Part shown: positions 1 to 8,055 of the stretch, piece by piece
How the letters are laid out: each line of letters begins with the position of its first letter
Numbering within the stretch: position 1 is the stretch's first letter
NCBI GenBank assembly: GCA_003024985.2
Contig: PXIH01S0058308.1
DNA length: 10,353 bases
Direction: 5' to 3' (one strand)
Source: Euperipatoides rowelli
Lineage: Eukaryota > Onychophora > Udeonychophora > Euonychophora > Peripatopsidae
Program-made: the position numbers and the translations under genes
Notes under the pieces: model-generated
What the model was told of the DNA's origin: nothing
What the model saw: only the letters and a program-made list of their open reading frames with translations
The model's database searches: none

Positions 1-6
1 GAGATC

Positions 7-45
7 ATACATACATACATATATACACACAGTATATACAGTATA
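7..45. repeat. Short CATA/TA microsatellite
   Basis: The stretch begins with four CATA-type units, passes into TATATACACAC and ends in GTATATACAGTAT. It is a short imperfect tetranucleotide/dinucleotide microsatellite in the intron upstream of the first visible Rab exon. No coding potential is seen here. Confidence 0.8.
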
Positions 46-190
46 ATCAGTTCAAGAAAATCACTATAAGATTCAATTTATAGGAAATGAATAAATACAA
101 TTATTTTATTTCAATTAATGCATTTATGTTTTTTTTTAGTTTTTTTTTCTAATTATTATTTTAATAGTTACATGACTTTTTATTTTGCAG

Positions 191-241
191 TGGATAGTTC
201 TAATGTTTATGAAACATCTAGTAAAACTGGAGAAAATATCG
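191..241 (+). CDS. RAB24: Rab24-like GTPase, exon with G5 motif (antepenultimate to 3' end, partial gene)
   Basis: This 51-base exon is preceded by a T-rich tract ending TTTTGCAG (acceptor AG 189-190) and followed by the donor GTATGT (242-247). Read with two bases finishing a split codon, it encodes DSSNVYETSSKTGENI plus the first base of the next codon. ETSSKTG is the G5 (SAK-type) guanine-base-binding motif of Rab GTPases. A Ser where most Rabs have Ala (ETSAKTG) is characteristic of Rab24: from memory, human RAB24 reads [20 protein letters not shown] at this place. Both flanking introns are phase 1. It joins in frame to the exon at 5523, completing ...GENI-DKVF. In mammals Rab24 is an atypical Rab with low GTPase activity, linked to autophagic compartment clearance. 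The P-loop and switch exons lie outside the window, so nucleotide-binding competence cannot be judged. A different Rab subfamily is the main alternative. Confidence 0.85.
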
Positions 242-508
242 GTATGTAAATCAATATGAATCAATTTAACATAATGGATATACAGATGTTTCATTCAGTT
301 TAGCCCGTTACAACAAATCATTTGAAAATAATGTCACAGATAACAGGGAAAAGTTTTGGGCATTAGGTTAGCTGAACTCAATAAAATTTGTCTTGCATTT
401 TAATAGATAACATGAGATACATGCTGGATAACAATGGATTTTACATAGGAAGAGGTTGATTATGTCCTAGGGGTAATATTTCTGGGACAACAATCAGTGG
501 TGGACAAA

Positions 509-530
509 GGGAAGTGGGTTGGGGTGGGGG
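509..530 (+). repeat. G-rich patch with G-quadruplex potential
   Basis: Four G-runs of 3, 3, 4 and 5 bases at 509-511, 516-518, 521-524 and 526-530 are separated by loops of 4, 2 and 1 bases. This meets the usual intramolecular G-quadruplex pattern (four runs of at least three Gs with loops of 1-7). It sits in a locally GC-rich stretch of about 100 bp (roughly 496-595) that contrasts with the AT-rich surroundings and may be a fragment of an interspersed repeat. In the pre-mRNA of the Rab gene the G-runs would be on the transcript strand. Confidence 0.6.
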
Positions 531-599
531 TGGTCTGCCCTAGGTACCACCACAGGAAGGGGGTGCAAAAAAAAGATTTTTAGTGTGAGGGGTGCCAAT

Positions 600-1534
600 T
601 TTGTAATATAATTTATATTATTATTAGTTACAATCTTTAGTATTTATTACAATCTCGAGTTCTTCTGTGGTTGTGCTTATTGCCTCATGACCACATTTCC
701 AGGACATTTATTGTTAATTATTTTACCTTAGTAAATTAATCTTTTACATAGAAAAGCTTTAAAACATAACAATGTCAGAGTTGTATTCTAGCCTTCAAGG
801 CAAGTCTTAAGTCTCAACCTTCAAGTCGCAAGTAGAGTCTCAATTCGTTACAAGCACCTCCCAAGTCAGATGAATAAAAATATCAGAAATAGCAGCAATA
901 AATTAAAAGCATTAACCTACACATTACACAGAAACTGTTTATCATGAATTCATTCAATACATTTGAATTATGCTATTACATTTAGAATCATGTCTTTATA
1001 TAAACAATACATATCCGAATGATGTCATTGTGACATGCATTGTACAGGTTTTTGTCACACTTTGAAAAAATAAAAACAGTTTTTCAGTATACATTATTAG
1101 TAACGATGAAACTAAGGTAGAGCCATCGAATGAATTTGCTTAAATTGACAAGTCACAAGTCAAGGTGAATCACTACTCTTCATCTCATGGGTCAAGTCCA
1201 AGTTGGGTCTTAAAAGTATTTAAGACCAACTCATTTATACAGTTATGCTTAACATTAGTCTAAATATTGCTGTTAATCCATTAAATCCCAAACCCCCTAG
1301 TTAAAGGGATTTGGGGAGAAAGTGCTTGAGGCCAGACCCATGCATACTCTATATCCAAAATTTATAGTTGACCACTTTCTAAAATCCAGATTGTCACTTA
1401 GTAAATTATGAAGTGGGGTATATATGATGGGTATTTAAAAGGGAATGACCTGTTTAAACTCCTTTTCTATTTTCCAAACAAGAATAAAAAACATTTTTAA
1501 TATATAAATTCAGTTTCACATAATTATAATTTTA
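600..1534. other. Intronic AT-rich stretch with two AAGTC-rich patches
   Basis: No gene is seen. Two patches stand out. At 792-870 the pentamer AAGTC occurs four times with near-variants, and at 1148-1212 it occurs three times with related GTCAAGTCC and GTTGGGTCTT sequences. They look like decayed short-period tandem DNA or two parts of one interspersed repeat. A short inverted repeat, AAATCCC (1283-1289) against GGGATTT (1306-1312), could form a weak hairpin in a C-rich/G-rich patch. The rest is unremarkable AT-rich DNA. Confidence 0.45.
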
Positions 1535-2075
1535 ATAGTTGGGTGAGTTATAAAATATAATGATTTGAGATGCAATATATAACTATGGTGAGTTTCAACA
1601 CAAAATGGGGAGGGGAAGTTATAGCATATAGTAGAGTGAATTGTAACATATAGTAAATCACATTTTAACATATAGTGGAGTGTGGAGTGAATTATAATAT
1701 ATAGTGTTTTGAGGTGTTATAGTGAGGTAAGTTGCTTATTTCGATATTGATTGTAATATAGTAAGTTGTGTAGTCCCAAATGTGGGTGAACTATAACAAA
1801 ATAGAATTATTTATTACACATAGGAGTACATTGAGGTATAAGTGTAAACAGTTTTAACATGTGTTGGGATGACTAACATAATAGTGGATAAGTTATCACA
1901 ATGGAGTGAGTTGCAACAGTGTGGTGTGAACCAATGGTAGGGGAGTTATAACACATAAAGAGGCAGTTNTAATATAGTGGGTCAATCAACATGGAAGAGT
2001 ACTCATTTGTTACAGTGCATACATTGTAACTTAATGAGTTGTAACATATAGTGGGGTGACTTTAAAACTAATGAA
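1535..2075. repeat. Degenerate minisatellite, about 20-25 bp unit (GTGAATTGTAACATATAGTG type)
   Basis: A motif close to GTGAGTTATAACATATAGTG recurs with substitutions and small indels across about 540 bp, for example around 1543, 1590, 1640, 1665, 1690, 2030 and 2050. Units share GTGA(A/G)TT, then a TAACATATAG core and a GTGGG end. The unit is too degenerate for a crisp period and no copy is identical to its neighbours, so the array appears old. All three frames contain stops. One N is at 1969. Confidence 0.7.
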
Positions 2076-3729
2076 TCCATAGGTGTAAGATGAATTTAAA
2101 TTTAGCTGTTCATAAGTGTTCATAAGTTTACACACAAAAAAATTTAGAACTTCAGAAAGTTGGTTTAAGAATTTTTATTCTCGTTTCTGTATTATAATAA
2201 AGCATAAAATTCAACTCATATATTTTTATAAACACATTAATATTCCACAAACCAGTCAGAATATTCTGACTACCACTGATGAATATACACTTCATCATGA
2301 GTGGCGCATATTTCATACACTGAATATTTATATTAGACACACTGAATCCATGTTTTTCTGGATGGCCCTTGTTTTATTCATGACAAGTAATGCCAAATTT
2401 TTCCTTCTACTGTTTTCGAATTATTCACCAGATTTATTTTTCTTCTCTCCTTGACGTTTTATCTAAGACTTACTAATATGATCAACTAAGAAATAAATAA
2501 TTCTAGGGCTGTTGTCATTTACCAATATTTGATTGATTTTTGTAAATTTCATACTCTGGCTTGTCATCTTCAAGATCTTTCTTCTCACTGGCATACATTT
2601 GTCAAGATTGTTGAAGGTCATTTTGGTCTTAACGATGTTTTTCTCACTTATGTTTAGTAATAGGATTTTATGGTTTAGATCTTAAGAAAAAATGGTTGTA
2701 ATATTTGCATGAAGATATAAGAAACAGCTATAGAAATTTCCAGATCTAGCATCTACATTATTACAGGGTACCATATTGAAGAAATATATTTATTGCAATG
2801 GTGTGTCTTCAACCTTCAGTATTATTGATTAAATTTGTATCTGATTTCACAAACATTGAAAAATATTAACATTTCTGACAGTTAAGTAAATTTAAGATTT
2901 AATGATTGATTAAGAATAACGTTGAAGAATGAACTGTTTGATTCACTTATAACTTGCAGGAACATTATCACAGTTTAAAAATTACCTTCACATATTACTG
3001 CAAACAATCAATCAGTAATGTTTANGAATCCATTTTAAATAGTTGTGTTTAACAGCTAGTTGTAAGATTCATTTGCCAGTTACAAGAATGTCACAATCAT
3101 CATTATTCTAAAGTTTATTTAGAAATAGCTTTTACCACACAGTTTACAAGCTTCTTCACAGTGACGAATATTATTTGGCCATGTGGCAGCAGATTGTGGC
3201 TACTGTATACCAAGAAACTGTAAAGCATTATATTTTTCTTTGCAGAACTCCATTCAGTGGATAGAGAATAATTTTTGTGGAGAAAGTCTTACTTTATATT
3301 CTTGAGAGACTTGGATATGATTGCTAACTTATTAATGGGACAATGGTAGTTTATTAGCCAAACATATTATAAAATATTAAGTGTTTAGAATGTTAGTTAA
3401 TCTAGTGCTCAATGTATAATTTCCATTTTGACTATGTGGAATAATTGATGGCATACAGATGACATAAATCAATTTAAAAATCCAAAAGAAATAAACATCA
3501 GTTTTTATAATGCATGGAACAAATATATTATGAGTAGGACAGACAAAATAAATTAAAATTGTGTTGCTCATACCTTCCATTACTTGACACATCTATTATG
3601 AAAATTAATAATCCATCTGCTGACATAATGATAAGGCCTGCCTCCTTATCTATTTTCAACATGTATACTTTACTATCTGTCTACTATCTAAATAATATAG
3701 AAAGGGATATATGTATTAAATCATTAATA
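2076..3729. other. Featureless AT-rich intron DNA
   Basis: About 1.65 kb without a supportable gene, RNA or mobile element. A 10-11 bp direct duplication (TTCATAAGTG/TTCATAAGTT) lies at 2109-2129. An open frame on the + strand at 2116-2454 (112 codons) has a composition dominated by Phe, Ile, Leu, Thr and Ser, shows no domain I recognise, and looks like chance in AT-rich DNA. A TTTCTTTGCAG at about 3235-3245 resembles a splice acceptor, but the sequence after it shows no conserved peptide. One N is at 3025. Confidence 0.55.
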
Positions 3730-4040
3730 GATAAATACATAGTTTGATAGATAAATAAAATAGATAGATAGATTAATAGATAGATGGATGGATGGCTGCC
3801 TGGTTGGACGGACAGAAGGATGGGCACACACATGGATGGATACATGCACACGGATGGACGGACACATGCACGGATGCACACAAGGATGCATGCACGCACA
3901 CATAGGTGCATGCACAAATGCATGCAGGGATGCACACATGCATGGACAGATACACACATGCACACACAGATGGATGCACACATGGATGCATTCACACACG
4001 GTTCGCATGCATGCCTCCGTGCGTGCATGCGACCGAGGCA
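3730..4040. repeat. Compound tetranucleotide satellite (GATA to GATG/GACG to TGCA/CACA)
   Basis: The run begins with GATA and AATA tetramers (3730-3785), shifts to GATG and GACG tetramers (about 3784-3870) and then to mixed TGCA, CACA and GATG tetramers (to about 4030). A four-base period is kept nearly throughout. Because a 4-bp period gives a 12-bp coding period, stop codons are rare in several frames. This explains overlapping open frames here on both strands that are rich in Cys, His and Met; they are artefacts. The block leads directly into the purine-rich tract that follows. Confidence 0.9.
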
Positions 4041-5290
4041 GAGTGAAGAGGGTTTGAGAGCCCAAGAGATAAAGGTTGAGACAGCAAGGCTATTATAGTA
4101 GAAAGACCATCAAAAAGAGACAAAACTATTGTAGAGAGAATTGAAAGCTTAGAAAGAGGGAAAGAAAGGAGTGACAGAGACTGAGATAGAGGAAGAAGTC
4201 AAGGGAGAGAGAAAAAGAACAAGAAGCCAAAAGAGGAGAAGCCCAGAGAGAGAAAGTAAGATGCCAAGAAGGAGAGTCTATAAAAAAACTGGAAGAGAAG
4301 AGGCTGTGAGAAAAGAGGCCAAGAGAGAGTGGGAAGAGAAATGAGAGAGAAAGCCAAGAGTGCAGCCAAATGAAAGGGAGAGGTCAAGCAAGAAGTTGAG
4401 AGAGAGGCTGAGAAATAGTGACAAGTTTGAGAAAGAAAGATATGCTAAAAATGGAAGGAATGAAAGAAAGAGACAGACAGACAGAGGCTGAAAGGCCAAA
4501 AAGAGAAGAGAGAGGCTGGNAGAGAATCAAAAAAGGTTGATAATTAGAGAGGCCAAGATAGAAAGACTGAGAAAGAGATAGGCAAAGAGAGAAGTGCCAA
4601 GAGAGAGGCCAGGAAAGAGAAAAAAGCTGAGAAAAGGTGATGAAACAGTGAAAAGCAAAGAGAAAGAGAGAGGGGAGACTGACAGAGAGAGAGGCCATAA
4701 AAGAGGCAAAGAGAGAATGGCTGTGAGAGAAAGATATGAGAGAGAGGGGTTGCAAGAGGAAAGAAAAAGCTAAGAGAGGCTGAGAAAGTGAAAGATGCTG
4801 TGTTAGTGGCCAAGAGAAACTATGAGTAATATAACAAGAGAGAGAATCAAAGAGAGAGACAAGAGGTCCAAAAAGACAGATATGTAAAAAGGTAGGCAGG
4901 AAGGGAAAGATAAGCTGAGAGGGAAAGAAGATTATAACTATGCTGAGAATGCAAGATATGTAGAATGACAGAATAAGAGAGATGGAGGCCTAAGCAGAGA
5001 GAGAGAGACAAATAGATAGAGGTACAGAGAGAGAGAGACCAGCAGAGAAAGGTAAAGTTACAGAGAGCTAGAGGCAAAGAGAAATAATCAAAACACAGAG
5101 ATAGGCAGAGACAGATAGATCCATAGGCATAAAGAAAGAGAGGTAGAGGCAGAATAAAGAGAGGCAGAAATAAAAAAAGAGGAAGCAGAGTCAGAGAAAG
5201 GGGGACAAAAAAGAGTGGGCAGAGGAAGAGGGGCAAAAAAAGAGGCAAGAGAAGCAGAGAGGGAGTTACAGGGCAAGAGAGTTGCAAAAG
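4041..5290. repeat. Purine-rich GAGA satellite tract, about 1.25 kb
   Basis: The + strand is overwhelmingly A and G, built from GAGA, AAGAGAG and GAGGCCAAGAGAGAG-type blocks with scattered GGC, CTG and TATT interruptions. The reverse strand is therefore pyrimidine-rich and yields long open frames made of Leu, Ser, Phe, Pro and Cys, up to 146 codons (4847-5287); these are repeat artefacts. Long polypurine DNA of this kind can adopt triplex (H-DNA) forms, and here it would be transcribed as purine-rich RNA within the Rab intron. One N is at 4520. Confidence 0.9.
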
Positions 5291-5304
5291 GTATTAGGCA
5301 TAAA

Positions 5305-5420
5305 GAAAGACATATAAATACATAGATAGATACAGGGATGGGAAGATGAATGATTGATTTGACCAATCTGTTTATAAATTATTAATTGATGGACAGATAA
5401 ATAGATAAATAGAAAAAAAA
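5305..5420. repeat. Tetranucleotide satellite flank (ATAGATAG, GATA/AATA)
   Basis: GATA-, GATG- and ATTG-type tetramers reappear immediately after the purine-rich tract (ACATAGATAGATAC near 5320, and ATAGATAAATAG near 5400). They mirror the GATA-type start of the block at 3730. A T-run (about 5450-5458) follows before the next exon. Confidence 0.75.
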
Positions 5421-5522
5421 ATAAGTGTAGATACAATAAGTTGATGTTTTTTTTTTTTCCTTAAAAAAATTTGTACACGCCTTAGCCTTATTAAAGAACG
5501 TTTTATTTTTTTAATTTAATAG

Positions 5523-5585
5523 ATAAAGTGTTTAATAAAATTGCTGAAGATTACATTTTGGATTGGGAAAATAATCGTGCTAAAG
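5523..5585 (+). CDS. RAB24: Rab24-like GTPase, penultimate exon (last helix of the G domain)
   Basis: This 63-base exon lies between the acceptor ATTTAATAG and the donor GTAAAT (5586-5591). With the G carried over from exon 191-241 it encodes DKVFNKIAEDYI, then LDWENNRAK, and leaves one G for the next codon. The string (L/V)F.KIAEDY is the C-terminal alpha-5 helix of Rab G domains. It matches the memory of human RAB24 ([11 protein letters not shown]) better than other Rabs. Both flanking introns are phase 1, so the exon is a symmetric 21-codon cassette. If the downstream intron were retained, the frame would run on to a stop at 5723-5725 and lose the cysteine tail. The frame-matched join to exons on both sides makes a pseudogene unlikely, although the full gene is not visible. 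Confidence 0.85.
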
Positions 5586-5978
5586 GTAAATATTCTAAAA
5601 TAAGTGATTTTTATTATTATGTTTTAAAATTTCTCTTGAATGTCTTCATAACTTTTATTTGTATTAAAAAGAAATCATGTTATTTAAATTTAATCAAATC
5701 TTTATTAAAATTAACTTTAACATAACTTATATATTTTTCTTATATTCTTACATTATTACTTTTTAAACTTTTTAGTATCTATGTGTTTGGTCCTATTATT
5801 AGTATTATTTTTTAATAAATTTCCTCTCATTGAGAGAAATAACTGATTTTTATTTCATAATAATATTTACAACCCATAAAATAAAAAAATACAGAAAAAA
5901 ATATTTGGATGATTTCATTTACAGTTTTGTGTACCAAATTACTTGAAAATTCATATTCTACTTGAACCAATTTAATCC

Positions 5979-6053
5979 GGGGAATGAAAGTCCCCCTCCC
6001 CTTCCCCGTATTCGAACCCGGTGGCAAGCTTAGACACCGTAGCACGGGGTGTG
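5979..6053 (-). mobile_element. tRNA-derived SINE fragment, minus strand
   Basis: On the minus strand the sequence reads GTGCTACGGTGTCTAAGC, then TTGCCACC, then GGGTTCGAATAC. The last element closely matches an RNA polymerase III B box (GGTTCGAATCC type). The stem CGGTG/CACCG, with an 11-base loop, sits where an anticodon arm would be. The T stem is mismatched and no complete A box or acceptor stem is visible, so this is a decayed SINE or tRNA pseudogene, not a functional tRNA. Next to it a hairpin GGGGA/TCCCC (about 5980-5996) and a C-rich tract follow. The minus-strand open frame through here (5827-6045) is incidental. Confidence 0.55.
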
Positions 6054-6350
6054 TTTGGACTTATTTGTTAAGTGCATTCAAAATTATTCTTTAAAAAAAA
6101 TTTGTTTCCTTCCTTAGCTGAAACATATTTTTAGTTCATAATTTTTTTTTAATTCATACATTTATTACCAAATTAATTATACAGAATTAGACTAAATTAT
6201 TTTATTACTAATTTTAAATGTCATCATTATAATACATCAGCTATATAGTATTATTTTTGTGATTTTTCCATATGCTTTTGGATGCTTGATTAAATAAAAA
6301 AGAATACTCTAAATAAATTCTGAATTTAATAATTTGTAGAAAATTGTACA

Positions 6351-6584
6351 GCTCTGGTGGTACAGTAGTCTAGGCTGTTGGCTTCCGGAGCTTGAGTAAG
6401 TAAGAAGTCATAGGTTCGGTCCTGGGAAGCTCTGGTAGTACAGTGATATAGGCTGATGAATACCATAGCTTATGAATGTAAGGGGTCATAGGTTCGGTCC
6501 TGGGAAGCTCTGGTAGTACAGTGATATAGGCTGATGAATACCATAGCTTATGAATGTAAGGGGTCATAGGTTCGGTCCTGGGCA
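6351..6584 (+). mobile_element. Three tandem 78-bp tRNA-like units (SINE head array)
   Basis: Units start at 6351, 6429 and 6507 with GCTCTGGT(A/G)GTACAGT, each exactly 78 bp apart, and a fourth start (GCTCAGGTGAGG) is cut short at 6585. Each unit ends with CATAGGTTCGGTCCTGGG, in which GGTTCGGTCC resembles the pol III B box. The beginning, TGGTGGTACAGTAGTCTAGG in unit 1, resembles an A box. Units 2 and 3 differ at a single base, whereas unit 1 differs in its middle third. A 78-bp length, internal promoter boxes and tandem order suggest duplication of a tRNA-derived SINE head. Stem pairing is poor, so these are not functional tRNAs. The minus-strand open frame 6370-6606 is a by-product of the repetition. 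Confidence 0.7.
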
Positions 6585-6778
6585 GCTCAGGTGAGGAAAA
6601 TGGCATTTTCTTGCGACATCAATACTCACTGGGAATATTTTCTGTATCTATATTGTAAATGTAAAAAATGCAGAAATATCCTTTGGGAAATTGTTTTTGT
6701 TTTTTTTAAATAATAATTTTTAAAAAATCAAAACATATAGATCTTAGGAACAATCATATGGATTAACGTGTCAAGACT

Positions 6779-6885
6779 AGTGTTCTTAAAAGAAGTTATA
6801 CCGTCAAACTCTGTTTCACTTGTTTAATGTACAGTACCTTTAATGGAACTGACATATTTTTAGCGAGTCTTGATGTTGAATCTTG
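6779..6885 (+). pseudogene. Possible Penelope-like reverse transcriptase scrap
   Basis: In one frame (from 6779) the peptide contains SYTVK and, after 19 residues, NGTDIFLASLDVES (about 6844-6882). The string ASLDVES resembles the catalytic motif region (S(F/L)DVxSLFTN) of Penelope-like and some other reverse transcriptases. A shift of frame there gives LYK, in place of the expected LFTN or LYTN. A further RVKIYQDDL lies 3' in the first frame and resembles a Y(A)DD box, but it is far too close to the first motif for an intact enzyme. The remnant is very short and abuts the LINE piece. It could be a chance match or part of the same LINE after deletion. Confidence 0.35.
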
Positions 6886-7922
6886 TACAAGAGTCAAAAT
6901 TTATCAAGACGACTTATTTTTGGGTCCGGTGATTTGTCCAGTTTATATTTTATAGATGAACATCCCATTGTTAATTCAAGGTTTCATAAAGATCTCGGAG
7001 TTATCTTTGATGATAGATTTACTTTTGGTAAATCATCTAAGCTGTATAATTAAAAAAGCAAACAAAAAATGTGGATTCATAAAACATAATATGAAATTTT
7101 TAACTTTGAAAGGTTTTAGAATTATCTACCCTCTATACATACAACCAATTTTTGATTATTGGTATATTAGCATATTATTTCAAAATGAGGCAGATATTAA
7201 AAAAATTAAAAAAATAAATATAGCAAATACATGGATTCTATCACCTTTTTTACCGAAATAGATTATAAAAATTAGAAGGTATTGTGTCTCCTAGCTGGAA
7301 AAATATGAGGTGATATGATTTTCTTACATAAGGAAATTATTATTCTGAATATTTCATTTTGTCTACTAATAATGCAAGAAAACAAAACCGGATAATTTAT
7401 CCATACAATATTATAAAACTTCTAGAAAAAGTAAAAGTTTTTTTTTTTTTAGAAATATAATATATTGGAATTACTTACCTGAATTACTATTTACTGACAA
7501 AAATTTTAATAGCTTTAAAAAAAGATTGGATAAATATTTATTTTTAGATTAATTTTTTTATATTATTATCCTTAAAAAACATCTTATCTTTTGAATGTTT
7601 TTCTTATTTAAATATGATTTTATGGGTTGTTTGAAAGTGATATTTTATAAGGTAATTAATGTTTACTGTATTTTCTATTAATTATAGTTGTTTTTATTTC
7701 TGTTTTGAGACATTTGAGTGAAATGTTGTAGTATTAACAATTATTTTTGTGTCTATTTTTTAATTGTTTATATATTTTTGGTATTTTGTTTAGTTTGAAA
7801 TTTGTTTTATTATTTTGAATTGCTTATATAATTTTAAGCACCACTATTATATTAACTTTGAAATATTATCCGATAAAAATCAAGATAGTTTATTCTGTGA
7901 ACTTATCAATAAATAAATAAAA
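6886..7922 (+). mobile_element. Non-LTR retrotransposon (LINE) 3' end, decayed
   Basis: The C-terminal region of a LINE ORF2-type reverse transcriptase is spread over shifting frames. In order: HKDLGVIFDDRFTFGKSSK (6985-7041), the hallmark KDLGVI.D segment; IIKKANKKCGFIKHNMKF (about 7049-7102) followed by a IYPLYIQPIFDY segment in a second frame; LSTNNARKQNRIIYP in a third (about 7359-7403); and RNIIYWNYLPELL, then NFNSFKKRLDKYL, ending in a stop at 7550-7552. WN.LP and F...LD.Y are the classic end of CR1/L2/Jockey-type ORFs. An untranslated region of about 370 bp follows and ends in the tail ATCAATAAATAAATAAA (about 7906-7922). At least three frame changes and several stops show it is dead and 5'-truncated, as is usual for LINE copies. 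Clade assignment is not possible by eye. Confidence 0.82.
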
Positions 7923-8055
7923 AGTTAGAAAAAATGTAGATTATTAAAAAAATATTAAAAGTATTTTAATGTTTGGAATATTTTATTTATGAGTGCATTT
8001 CCATTAAAATCAAAATCTGCAATCATATTATTTTTCTTTATTTTCTATTTTCCAG

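Larger units (their letters stand above)
242..5522 (+). other. Intron of Rab24-like gene (about 5.3 kb, phase 1)
   Basis: The intron starts with a strong GTATGT donor and ends with a T-rich tract and the acceptor TTTAATAG (AG 5521-5522). Splicing across it joins the G of exon 191-241 to AT of the next exon, giving Asp and an unbroken Rab reading frame. The intron is filled with repeats: a G-rich patch, AAGTC patches, a minisatellite and a large compound satellite. The bases from 242 to about 480 are plain AT-rich sequence with no recognisable feature. No alternative coding exon inside it could be supported. Confidence 0.82.
5586..8055 (+). other. Intron of Rab24-like gene (about 2.5 kb, phase 1)
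   Basis: The donor is GTAAAT and the acceptor is a long T/C-rich tract ending TTTTCCAG (AG 8054-8055). The intron carries a tRNA-derived fragment, a triple tRNA-like repeat and the 3' end of a LINE. The stretches at 5586-5950, 6056-6350, 6600-6780 and 7923-8040 are AT-rich with nothing recognisable. Confidence 0.8.

Noticed and set aside
2116-2454. 112-codon + strand frame; its end, NYSPDL, briefly recalled the YSPDL box of Tc1/mariner transposases
   Set aside because: No other transposase motif (catalytic Asp residues, DNA-binding helix) is present, there are no terminal inverted repeats, and the composition is that of random AT-rich DNA.
3235-3320. Possible extra exon after TTTCTTTGCAG
   Set aside because: The downstream peptide is not conserved in Rabs, and the exons at 191 and 5523 already join directly in phase at residues adjacent in Rab24.
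3684-4098. Several overlapping open frames on both strands, rich in Cys, His and Met
   Set aside because: They arise from the four-base-period satellite, which lacks stop codons in several frames. The peptides repeat with the satellite and lack any domain.
4199-5366. Minus-strand open frames (up to 146 codons) resembling hydrophobic or membrane proteins
   Set aside because: They are the complement of the GAGA tract and consist almost only of Leu, Ser, Phe, Pro and Cys. Several frames are open at once, which is a composition artefact.
5528-5725. Open frame starting inside the Rab exon and running into the intron as a separate small gene
   Set aside because: The first 19 codons are Rab exon. 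After the GTAAAT donor the peptide is low-complexity and unlike Rab, while the exon at 8056 supplies the proper tail.
6370-6606. Minus-strand frame with a repeated TEPMTPYIHKLWYSSAYITV peptide
   Set aside because: It is the antisense reading of the 78-bp tRNA-like tandem units (78 is divisible by 3, so the frame repeats).
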